DNA of 8,866 nucleotides, from contig CAYLZO010000222.1 of assembly GCA_964387775.1 (NCBI GenBank), positions 1-8,866 on the forward strand. Direction: 5' to 3'. The first letter of the stretch is position 1. Each line of letters starts with the position of its first letter. The notes under the pieces are model-generated. The model searched no databases and was not told the DNA's origin. It was given only the letters and a program-made list of their open reading frames with translations. This DNA comes from CAYLZO01 sp964387775 (GTDB lineage: Bacteria; Chloroflexota; Anaerolineae; JAAYZQ01). A program made the translations under genes and the position numbers. Below are positions 1-4,829 of this stretch, in pieces.

Positions 1-52
1 TGGTCCCCACGTTAACGTGTGGTTTTGTCCGTTCAAACTTTTCCTTTGCCAT
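1..52 (-). CDS. tuf: Elongation factor Tu, N-terminal fragment (cut by window edge)
   Basis: The complement reads ATG at 52-50 followed by MAKEKFERTKPHVNVGT, which is the characteristic EF-Tu N-terminus leading into the G1 loop. Only 17 codons are inside the window; the rest lies beyond base 1. EF-Tu delivers aminoacyl-tRNA to the ribosomal A site in a GTP-dependent way. A Shine-Dalgarno-like AAAGGGG at 64-70 lies 11 nt upstream of the ATG. It is the last gene of the rpsL-rpsG-fusA-tuf order, 124 bp after fusA, and that gap holds a plausible promoter of its own. Identification rests on both the residues and the gene order. Confidence 0.95.
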   Translation of the reverse strand, partial: MAKEKFERTKPHVNVGT

Positions 53-104
53 GCTTATTAATACCCCTTTCTTTTTGGCTCACACCACGAACCAAAACCG
101 CGCC

Positions 105-133
105 ATTCTACCTTAAAAGCAAAGTCGTGGCAA
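105..133 (-). promoter_or_regulatory. Putative tuf-proximal sigma70-type promoter
   Basis: On the minus strand TTGCCA (128-133, 5/6 to the -35 consensus) is followed after exactly 17 bp by TAGAAT (105-110, 5/6 to the -10 consensus). It lies in the 124-bp fusA-tuf gap and would start transcription near position 98, giving a 5' untranslated region of about 46 nt. An internal promoter would allow EF-Tu to be made in excess over the rest of the str operon, as is well known in other bacteria. It is seen by motif only and has not been tested. Confidence 0.5.
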
Positions 134-176
134 ATTTGAATGTCGCCATTACCTGACCCGCAAAAGGCAATAGGCC

Positions 177-2255
177 CTACCGCCTGCCGCCCATCAAAAT
201 CCGTTCCAAGGCGTCGGGCGGAACCTGGTCGTAATGGTCAAACTCCATCGTAAAGGTCCCGCGTCCCTGCGTCATAGAGCGCAGGTCGGTCGCATAGCCA
301 AACATCTCGGCCAGGGGCGCCATCCCGCGCACCGCCTGCATCCCCAAGCCCCGGGGCTGGAGGCCCTCGACATGGCCACCCCGGGCGCTCAAATCACCGA
401 TGATCGCCCCACTAAACTCGTCGGGCGCCACGGCTTCGACCTTCATAATCGGCTCCAACAAGACCGGACCTGCTGCTTCCGCGCCGTTGCGCAGAGCTAT
501 CGAAGCGGCGGCCTTAAAGGCCATCTCACTCGATTCTTCCTCGTCGTAGGTGGCATCCACCAGCGTGGCCCGCAGGTCCACGAGGGTGTAACCGGCCAGC
601 ACCCCACTCTCCAGCGATTCGCGGACCCCTTCCTCCACCGCAGCTATGAATCGTTCAGGCAGCTCCGCTTCGTCCAGGTCGCTGGCGAACTCGAAACCCG
701 TACCCGGGGCCAGCGGTTCCAGAACCAAAACTACTCGGCCGTACTGATTCCGTCCCCCTACCGGGCGCAGGAACTCGCCCTCTCGCTCTACCGCCTTGGT
801 GATCGTCTCGCGATAGGCCACCTGCGGCTTGCCGACGTTCGCCATCACCCGGAACTCGCGCAACATGCGGTCCACCAGCACCTCTAGGTGGAGCTCGCCC
901 ATGCCCCGGATGATGAGCTGTCCCGTTTCCTGGTCGGTCTTGACCTGGAAGGTCGGGTCCTCTTCGGCCAGGCGTTGGAGCGCCTCGTTCATCTTGTCCC
1001 GGTCGGCCTCGGTCCGGGGCTCAATGGCCACCGAAATCACCGGCTCCGGAAACCGGATGCTCTCCAGGATGACCTGGTGGGTAAAGTCACACAAGGTCTC
1101 GCCGGTGAACGTATCTTTCAGGCCCACGGCCGCGGAAATGTCGCCCGCCTCGATGGAATCGATCTCTTCGCGGCGATTGGCATACATCCGCAGCAGCTTG
1201 CCGACCCGCTCGCGCTTGCCCTTGACCGAGTTCAGCACCGTGCTGCCCGCATTGAGCCGGCCCGAGTACACCCGCACGTAGACCAACCGGCCTACGTAGG
1301 GGTCTGACACGACCTTGAAAGCCAGCGCAGCAAAGGGCTTTGACACGTCGGCGTAACACTTCCACTCGGTCTCGGTGCGCGGGTTGATGCCCACCATCGG
1401 CGGCACGTCCAGCGGCGAGGGCAAATAATCCACCACCGCGTCGAGGACGGGCTGCACGCCCTTGTTGCGCAGCGCCGCACCACAGAGCACCGGCACCAGC
1501 TTTCCCCGCAGGGTCGCGCCCCGCAGCGCCTCGCGCAGCTCCGCCGGCGAGATCTCTTCCCCCTCCAGATACTTGAGCATGACCCCGTCGTCGCACTCGG
1601 CCACCTGCTCCAACATCGTCTCGCGATGCCGGCGGGCCTCGGCCTCCAACTCTTCCGGGATGGCTGTCGTATCTTGCCGGGTGCCCAGGTCATCTTGGTA
1701 GAGGATGGCCTGCATGGTCAGCAGGTCCACCAGCCCCTCAAACCGATCCCCCGTCCCGATGGGCAGTTGAATGGCCACCGGGTTGGCCGATAGCTGTTCT
1801 CGGATCATACCCACCGTGCGCCAAAAGTCAGCACCGGTGCGATCCATCTTGTTAACGAAACAGACCCGGGGCACGTTGTAGCGGTCCGCTTGGCGCCAGA
1901 CCGTCTCTGACTGGGGCTCTACCCCGGCCACGGCGTCGAACACGACCACCCCGCCATCCAGGACGCGCAGGCTGCGCTGCACCTCGGCGGTAAAGTCAAT
2001 GTGCCCCGGCGTATCTACGATGTTAATCTGGCGGTCGCGCCAAAAGCAGGTCACGGCCGCGGCCGTGATCGTGATGCCCCGCTCCCGCTCCTGCTCCATC
2101 CAATCGGTGACGGTCGTCCCATCGTCCACGTTGCCCATGCGGTGCGTGCGACCGGTGTAGAACAGAATCCGCTCCGTCGTCGTCGTCTTGCCCGCATCAA
2201 TATGGGCAATGATTCCGATGTTGCGCACGCGTTCGAGCGGATATTCCCTGGGCAT
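177..2255 (-). CDS. fusA: Elongation factor G (translocase GTPase), atypical domain IV tip
   Basis: A 692-aa protein, the normal EF-G length, that drives mRNA-tRNA translocation on the ribosome and acts with RRF in recycling. Motifs in order: G1 AHIDAGKT (residues 17-24), switch I region with RGITI (59-63), G3 DTPGHID with the catalytic His85 (81-87), G4 NKMD (135-138), G5-type CGAALRNKG (258-266), then domains II-V. In domain IV, loop I reads GGRNQYGRV (500-508; family consensus GGRGQYGHV) and keeps the important Gln504. In the second tip loop the usual YHDVDSSE is YDEEESSE, so the conserved translocation histidine (E. coli H583, Thermus H573) is Asp571, codon 543-545. The ATG at 2255 (MPREYPLE) was chosen because the frame extends only through a TTG at 2294 with residues foreign to the family. 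It lies 94 bp after rpsG with no clear promoter between, so it is probably cotranscribed with rpsL-rpsG. It could be an EF-G II-like paralogue, but its str-operon position argues that it is the main EF-G. Confidence 0.97.
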   Translation of the reverse strand: MPREYPLERVRNIGIIAHIDAGKTTTTERILFYTGRTHRMGNVDDGTTVTDWMEQERERGITITAAAVTCFWRDRQINIVDTPGHIDFTAEVQRSLRVLDGGVVVFDAVAGVEPQSETVWRQADRYNVPRVCFVNKMDRTGADFWRTVGMIREQLSANPVAIQLPIGTGDRFEGLVDLLTMQAILYQDDLGTRQDTTAIPEELEAEARRHRETMLEQVAECDDGVMLKYLEGEEISPAELREALRGATLRGKLVPVLCGAALRNKGVQPVLDAVVDYLPSPLDVPPMVGINPRTETEWKCYADVSKPFAALAFKVVSDPYVGRLVYVRVYSGRLNAGSTVLNSVKGKRERVGKLLRMYANRREEIDSIEAGDISAAVGLKDTFTGETLCDFTHQVILESIRFPEPVISVAIEPRTEADRDKMNEALQRLAEEDPTFQVKTDQETGQLIIRGMGELHLEVLVDRMLREFRVMANVGKPQVAYRETITKAVEREGEFLRPVGGRNQYGRVVLVLEPLAPGTGFEFASDLDEAELPERFIAAVEEGVRESLESGVLAGYTLVDLRATLVDATYDEEESSEMAFKAAASIALRNGAEAAGPVLLEPIMKVEAVAPDEFSGAIIGDLSARGGHVEGLQPRGLGMQAVRGMAPLAEMFGYATDLRSMTQGRGTFTMEFDHYDQVPPDALERILMGGRR

Positions 2256-2349
2256 GAGACCGTCCCGATCAATGTCCAATGAAACAATGACCAAATCCCA
2301 AGTTCACTAGTCTTTGGACATGGATCATTGGTCACTGGCTCATCGGCTT

Positions 2350-2820
2350 CTACCAGCGATAATGAGCAAAGGCTCGGTTCGCCTCTGCCATGCGATGGGT
2401 GTCTTCGCGCCGCTTGATCGTCACGCCGGTGTTGTTGGCCGCATCCATCAACTCGCCGGCCAGCTTCTCCGTCATGCCTCTGCCCGACCGTCTCCGCGCC
2501 GCCTGGATGAGCCAGCGGATGGCCAGGGACGCCTGGCGCTGCGGCGGCACCTCAACCGGCACCTGGTACGTCGCACCGCCCACGCGCCGAGGCTTGACCT
2601 CGATCATGGGCGTGGCGTTCTTGACAGCCTGTTCAAAGATCTCCAGGCCCGGACGCTTCATACGATCTTGGGCCAGATCGAGCGCATCGTAGAAGATACG
2701 TTGAGCCGTGCTCTTTTTTCCCCGCTCCATCAACTTGTTGATGAATCGGGACACCAACTCGCTGTTGTACTTGATGTCGCGTTCAACCTCCCGCTTGGGA
2801 GGACGATTTCGTCTTGGCAT
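2350..2820 (-). CDS. rpsG: 30S ribosomal protein S7
   Basis: A 156-aa protein, exactly the usual bacterial S7 length. It begins MPRRNRPPKRE and contains the typical RFINKLMERGKKSTA (residues 25-39), KNATPMIEVKPRRVGGATYQ (68-87) and RREDTHRMAEANRAFAHYRW (the C-terminus). S7 nucleates assembly of the 3' major domain of 16S rRNA and lines the E-site/exit region of the 30S head. The start ATG (2820) has a GGGGAG Shine-Dalgarno eight bases upstream. Only 17 bp separate it from the rpsL stop, so the two are cotranscribed and probably translationally linked. The 94-bp gap to fusA holds short imperfect inverted repeats (for example CCAATGA at 2276-2282 against TCATTGG at 2325-2331) but no convincing terminator or promoter. 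Confidence 0.98.
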   Translation of the reverse strand: MPRRNRPPKREVERDIKYNSELVSRFINKLMERGKKSTAQRIFYDALDLAQDRMKRPGLEIFEQAVKNATPMIEVKPRRVGGATYQVPVEVPPQRQASLAIRWLIQAARRRSGRGMTEKLAGELMDAANNTGVTIKRREDTHRMAEANRAFAHYRW

Positions 2821-2837
2821 GATTAACTCCCCAAAGG

Positions 2838-3269
2838 CTACAGAACAGTCGACTTTCTCGGCTGCTTGGTCCCATACTTGGAGCGACCCCGGCGGCGGCC
2901 TTCAACGCCGCCCGAGTCCAACGCTCCACGGACGATGTGGTAGCGCACGCCGGGCAGGTCCTTCACACGGCCACCCCGCACCAACACCACCGAGTGCTCC
3001 TGCAACCCATGTCCCTCGCCCGGGATGTAGGCCGTCACCTCGATACCGTTGGTCAATCGCACGCGGGCGATCTTGCGCAGCGCCGAGTTCGGCTTCTTGG
3101 GCGTCATCGTGCGCACCTGCGTGCAGACGCCACGCTTCTGGGGATTCCCCCTCTTTTGCCTGGTCGTCTTGCCCTTCAAGACGTTGCGCGTGTAGCGCAG
3201 CGCTGGCGCCTTTTCCTTTTTCGGCTTGGGCTTTCGCCCTTTTCTGACCAGTTGATTAATTGTGGGCAA
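2838..3269 (-). CDS. rpsL: 30S ribosomal protein S12, TTG start
   Basis: S12 sits at the decoding centre and tunes translational accuracy. The 143-aa product has the invariant core PKKPNSALRK (58-66 region), YIPGEGHGLQEHSVVL (81-96), RVKDLPGVRYH (101-111) and GRSKYGTK (128-135). The lysines at which streptomycin-resistance mutations occur (K59 and K103 here, by comparison with E. coli K43 and K88) are wild type. It is about 20 residues longer than E. coli S12. Most of the excess is an insert at roughly residues 25-40 between PAL and NPQKRGVC, similar in length to the insert in Bacillus S12; the C-terminus PRKSTVL adds a little more. The start codon is TTG (3267-3269): the N-terminus MPTINQLVRKGRK is exactly the family N-terminus, no ATG or GTG is available there, and an AAAAGGAGGA Shine-Dalgarno sits at ideal spacing. 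First gene of the str operon. Confidence 0.97.
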   Translation of the reverse strand: MPTINQLVRKGRKPKPKKEKAPALRYTRNVLKGKTTRQKRGNPQKRGVCTQVRTMTPKKPNSALRKIARVRLTNGIEVTAYIPGEGHGLQEHSVVLVRGGRVKDLPGVRYHIVRGALDSGGVEGRRRGRSKYGTKQPRKSTVL

Positions 3270-3274
3270 CGCTC

Positions 3275-3285
3275 TTCCTCCTTTT
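3275..3285 (-). promoter_or_regulatory. Strong Shine-Dalgarno fixing the rpsL TTG start
   Basis: The minus strand reads AAAAGGAGGAAGAGCG and then TTG. The AGGAGG core (3277-3282) is complementary to the 16S 3' end and lies 7 nt upstream of the TTG. It therefore decides the start codon, since the first in-frame codons match ribosomal protein S12 from its very first residue. Confidence 0.85.
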
Positions 3286-3326
3286 CGCCGTTGTAGTCAC
3301 CCGCTACCAACCCCAGGCACACAGAG

Positions 3327-3352
3327 GGCCACCGCAAACGGCAGCGATGGCC
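3327..3352 (-). promoter_or_regulatory. Hairpin in the rpsL leader
   Basis: The minus-strand RNA can form a 9-bp stem, GGCCATCGC (3344-3352) with GCGGTGGCC (3327-3335), with one G-U pair and an 8-nt loop. After one mismatch, three more base pairs (two of them G-U) can form below it. It lies between the predicted str promoter and the rpsL Shine-Dalgarno, about 41 nt from the latter. No run of U follows, so it is not a simple intrinsic terminator. It could stabilise the leader or take part in ribosomal-protein feedback; this is inference from structure only. Confidence 0.5.
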
Positions 3353-3426
3353 TCCCTTTGCTTCCCGGTATGGGTTGGGATCAACGAGTGGCTATGCAAC
3401 TGGAAAGAATCAGTTCACGAAAAACA

Positions 3427-3455
3427 ACTCTATCATATCTCCAACCAAAAGTCAA
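3427..3455 (-). promoter_or_regulatory. Putative str-operon promoter upstream of rpsL
   Basis: On the minus strand TTGACT (3450-3455, 5/6) is followed after 17 bp by TAGAGT (3427-3432, 4/6); a TATGAT lies in the spacer end at a non-optimal distance of 13 bp. The -35 box begins one base after the TGA stop of the upstream gene (3457-3459). Transcription would start near 3420 and give a leader of about 150 nt before rpsL. No terminator separates the upstream gene from rpsL, so read-through transcription is also possible. Confidence 0.5.
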
Positions 3456-3456
3456 A

Positions 3457-4494
3457 TCATCTTTGACGCTCGACCCGCGTTTCAAAGGCCCGGGCCAGTT
3501 CGTCTCGGTCGAATACCGGCAAAGCTTCCAACCCCTTCGACGTCTTGATCTTGACCGAAGGCGCACCCTCCAGCACGCGACCGATGACCGAAGCCCCGAT
3601 ACCAGCCTCCTGGAGCGCCTCGACGACCGGGTCCGCTGACGCCGGCGGGACTGCCACGAGCAAAGCTCCGGAGGCAATCAACCCGAGAGGGTCCAGATCG
3701 AGGACCTCACAGAGGGCAACGGTCTCGGAATAAACCCGGATCGCGGAGTGCTCGACCACGATACGCTTCTCCGAAGCGTGGGCCAGCTCCCACAAGCCGG
3801 TCGCCAGCCCCCCCTCGGTCGGATCGTGCATGGCGTGAGGATGCTCCACGCTGCTGACCACCCGCGCATCACGCAAAACACTGATGCCCGGCTCTTTCAA
3901 GAAATCGCGGGCGCGGGCGATCAAGTCCTCTCCAACTCGGGCGGCCAGCTGTTCGCCCATCTCGCGGGCGAGGATGGCCGTGCCCTCGATGGCGATCCCC
4001 TTGGTCAAGATCACACAATCGCCCGCCTGGGCGCCTGACGTGCAGACCAGGTCCGCTTTTTCTACCTCGCCCAGCATCAGGCCCACGGCGATGGGTCGAT
4101 CCAGGCCATGGGTGATCTCGGTGTGGCCGCCGCAGAGCACAATGTCCAGCGAGCGGCAGGCAGCGTCGATCTGGGCCAAGATCCCATCCACCAGCGCCCG
4201 ATCGGTTTGCGCCTCCGGCAGGAGCAAGGTCACCAACAGCCAACGCGGCTCGGCGCCCATCGTCGCAATGTCATTGGCATTGACGTGGACCAGATACCAG
4301 CCGATCTCGTCCGTCGCAAAGGTGATGGGATCGGACTTGGCCACCAAATAGCGCTCGCCCATGTCGAGTACCGCCGCATCCTCGCCAACCCGAGGCCCCA
4401 CCACCAGGCGCTCGTCTCGGCCTCCATAGCGGGCCAGAAGGGTCTGCAGAAACTCCATGGGCAACTTGCCGGTCTCGAAATCGTGAACAGTCAT
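3457..4494 (-). CDS. AIR synthase-related / HypE-like ATP-binding protein, function unknown
   Basis: A 345-aa PurM/HypE superfamily protein. Superfamily members bind ATP and phosphorylate or dehydrate small substrates or protein ends (PurM, SelD, ThiL, HypE). Visible motifs: GKLP near the N-terminus (9-12), GVGEDAAV-type nucleotide loop (36-42), HVNANDIATMGAEPRW (70-85), CGGHTEIT (121-128), HDPTEGGLATGLWELA (223-238) and GLIASGALL (271-279). These match COG0309-type HypE-like proteins. However, the C-terminus is FETRVERQR, without the terminal cysteine that HypE uses to carry the carbamoyl/cyano group, and no hydrogenase genes are nearby, so it is probably not a true hydrogenase maturase. SelD is less likely, because the N-terminal Cys/Sec motif of SelD is absent. 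The ATG at 4494 is preferred because the family similarity starts there; upstream in-frame codons run through a palindrome in the leader. The Shine-Dalgarno is modest (GGAAAGGG close to the ATG). The long structured leader suggests regulated expression. Confidence 0.85.
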   Translation of the reverse strand: MTVHDFETGKLPMEFLQTLLARYGGRDERLVVGPRVGEDAAVLDMGERYLVAKSDPITFATDEIGWYLVHVNANDIATMGAEPRWLLVTLLLPEAQTDRALVDGILAQIDAACRSLDIVLCGGHTEITHGLDRPIAVGLMLGEVEKADLVCTSGAQAGDCVILTKGIAIEGTAILAREMGEQLAARVGEDLIARARDFLKEPGISVLRDARVVSSVEHPHAMHDPTEGGLATGLWELAHASEKRIVVEHSAIRVYSETVALCEVLDLDPLGLIASGALLVAVPPASADPVVEALQEAGIGASVIGRVLEGAPSVKIKTSKGLEALPVFDRDELARAFETRVERQR

Positions 4495-4525
4495 ACCCTT
4501 TCCATTCTTGCCCTGGCTGCGCGCA

Positions 4526-4594
4526 CGGGGCAATTCAATTGATGGCGTGGGAGATATCTCCCACGCCATCAATTGCTCTGTTACCACTGCCCCG
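4526..4594 (-). other. Composite stem enclosing the 40-bp palindrome
   Basis: CGGGGCA (4588-4594 on the minus strand) can pair with TGCCCCG (4526-4532), a perfect 7-bp helix that encloses the 40-bp palindrome, with an asymmetric internal loop of 12 and 3 nt. Together they would form one very stable stem ending 31 nt before the HypE-like ATG. No U-run follows, so it looks more like a structural or processing element than an intrinsic terminator. Confidence 0.55.
4536..4575. repeat. Perfect 40-bp palindrome, no spacer
   Basis: The left half (4536-4555, starting CAATTGATGG and ending GGGAGAT) is followed immediately by its exact reverse complement (4556-4575). There is no mismatch and no central spacer; the symmetry stops at 4535/4576. 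As RNA it folds to an 18-bp hairpin with a four-base loop; as DNA it could extrude a cruciform or bind a dimeric regulator. It is 41 bp upstream of the HypE-like start codon. Confidence 0.97.
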
Positions 4595-4600
4595 ACCTCA

Positions 4601-4635
4601 ATACAGAGAAAGGGCCTCCCCATTCGAGGAGGCCC
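4601..4635 (-). terminator. Terminator-like hairpin downstream of the leader peptide
   Basis: The minus-strand RNA reads GGGCCTCC, an 8-nt loop, GGAGGCCC (perfect 8-bp GC-rich stem, 4612-4635) and then TTTCTCTGTATT. The tail is U-rich but broken by C and G, so termination would be partial or conditional. It lies 22 nt after the stop codon of the 17-codon ORF and about 117 nt before the HypE-like ATG, as expected for an attenuator. On the plus strand the stem is followed by a C-run and would not terminate. Confidence 0.55.
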
Positions 4636-4647
4636 CCCTCGCTGCTT

Positions 4648-4689
4648 GCGCCGTAGCTCACCAAACGATCGGAGGTGACGCTACGGCGC
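4648..4689 (-). other. 15-bp hairpin overlapping the leader ORF
   Basis: On the minus strand GCGCCGTAGC (4680-4689) is the exact reverse complement of GCTACGGCGC (4648-4657). The stem continues with TCACC/GGTGA after a single-base bulge, giving 15 bp and an 11-nt loop. Its 5' arm lies in codons 8-13 of the leader ORF and its 3' arm extends beyond the stop codon, so a translating ribosome would unfold it. Confidence 0.75.
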
Positions 4690-4711
4690 TACACGTACTA
4701 TGATAGTCCAT
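4658..4711 (-). CDS. Leader peptide, 17 codons (candidate)
   Basis: ATG at 4711-4709 opens a frame encoding MDYHSTCSAVASPPIVW, stopped by TGA at 4658-4660. GGGAGGTGAT (4716-4725) lies just upstream with about 8 nt spacing and is almost fully complementary to the 16S rRNA 3' end; this is the best ribosome binding site in the window. An in-frame ATG at 4717 overlaps this site and is too close to use. The end is Pro-Pro-Ile-Val-Trp-stop; consecutive prolines slow translation, and such ends occur in some arrest peptides, but no known arrest motif is recognised. No run of one regulatory amino acid is present, so classical amino-acid attenuation is not clearly supported. Codons 11-14 contain a sequence able to pair with its own ribosome binding site. 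Confidence 0.55.
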   Translation of the reverse strand: MDYHSTCSAVASPPIVW

Positions 4712-4740
4712 TCGCATCACCTCCCTATTCTATGATAGCT

Positions 4741-4771
4741 GTGCAAGACTCATGACACACCGTCTTTACAC
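4741..4771 (-). other. 5'-end hairpin of the leader
   Basis: The minus-strand RNA GTGTAAAGAC (4762-4771) can pair with GTCTTGCAC (4741-4749): 9 bp with one bulged A and one G-U pair, and a 12-nt loop. It would start within about two bases of the predicted transcription start, a position typical of stabilising 5' hairpins or of the first helix of a regulatory RNA. Confidence 0.5.
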
Positions 4772-4778
4772 GTCCCCT

Positions 4779-4807
4779 ATTATCTCACAAGATGCCCGTT
4801 TTGTCAA
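4779..4807 (-). promoter_or_regulatory. Strong sigma70-type promoter for the leader/HypE-like gene
   Basis: On the minus strand a perfect TTGACA (4802-4807) is followed after exactly 17 bp by GATAAT (4779-4784, 5/6). The predicted start is near 4773. Among the promoters seen here it has the only perfect -35 box. Its -35 box overlaps that of the opposing plus-strand promoter. Confidence 0.75.
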
Positions 4808-4829
4808 ACTGGCAAGTCTATGATAAACT
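4801..4829 (+). promoter_or_regulatory. Putative divergent promoter for the receiver-GAF gene
   Basis: Plus-strand TTGTCA (4801-4806, 5/6) is followed after 17 bp by TAAACT (4824-4829, 4/6). It would start near 4836 and give a leader of about 180 nt. The hexamer shares bases with the opposing -35 box, because TTGTCAA and TTGACAA are reverse complements. It is weaker than the minus-strand promoter and is seen by motif only. Confidence 0.35.

Larger units (their letters stand above)
4495..4773 (-). ncRNA. Structured 5' leader with upstream ORF (candidate attenuator)
   Basis: This is the predicted untranslated leader of the HypE-like gene, about 280 nt from the promoter at 4779-4807 to the ATG at 4494. 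In transcript order it contains: a 5' hairpin (4741-4771), a perfect-type ribosome binding site (4716-4725), a 17-codon ORF (4658-4711), a long hairpin within that ORF (4648-4689), a terminator-like hairpin (4601-4635) and a 40-bp palindrome inside a further 7-bp helix (4526-4594). Leader peptide followed by terminator is the layout of attenuation systems. I could not match it to any riboswitch consensus that I know. The mechanism and the signal are inference. Confidence 0.6.
4697..4826. repeat. Three copies of a CTATGATA(G) motif
   Basis: On the plus strand ACTATGATAGT is at 4697-4707, CTATGATAG at 4730-4738 and CTATGATAA at 4818-4826. The first two are short dyads centred on one base, 32 bp apart (about three helical turns). 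The third overlaps the proposed plus-strand -10 box and lies just upstream of the minus-strand -35 box. They may be binding sites for one regulator acting on both divergent transcripts. At RNA level the two leader copies can pair imperfectly (8 bp plus one mismatch) around the leader ribosome binding site. Too short to exclude chance. Confidence 0.45.

Noticed and set aside
2256..2294. In-frame upstream extension of fusA starting at TTG 2294
   Set aside because: It adds 13 residues unlike any EF-G N-terminus; MPREYPLE at ATG 2255 is the family start and gives the normal length.
2273..2331. Inverted repeats in the rpsG-fusA gap as a regulatory structure
   Set aside because: Only 7-bp arms with long loops and overlapping alternatives, in low-complexity CCAATGA-like sequence; not distinguishable from chance.
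2314..2826. Plus-strand frame of 170 codons over rpsG
   Set aside because: Antisense shadow of the unmistakable S7 gene. The same holds for long plus-strand frames over fusA, rpsL and the sugar kinase.
2838..3269. S12 insert as a novel feature
   Set aside because: An insert of similar size at the same place is known in Bacillus and other Gram-positive S12 proteins, so it is a lineage trait rather than something new.
4495..4623. In-frame extension of the HypE-like gene, including an ATG at 4569
   Set aside because: The extra codons run through the 40-bp palindrome, have no ribosome binding site, and lie before the family similarity that begins near MTVHDFETGKLP.
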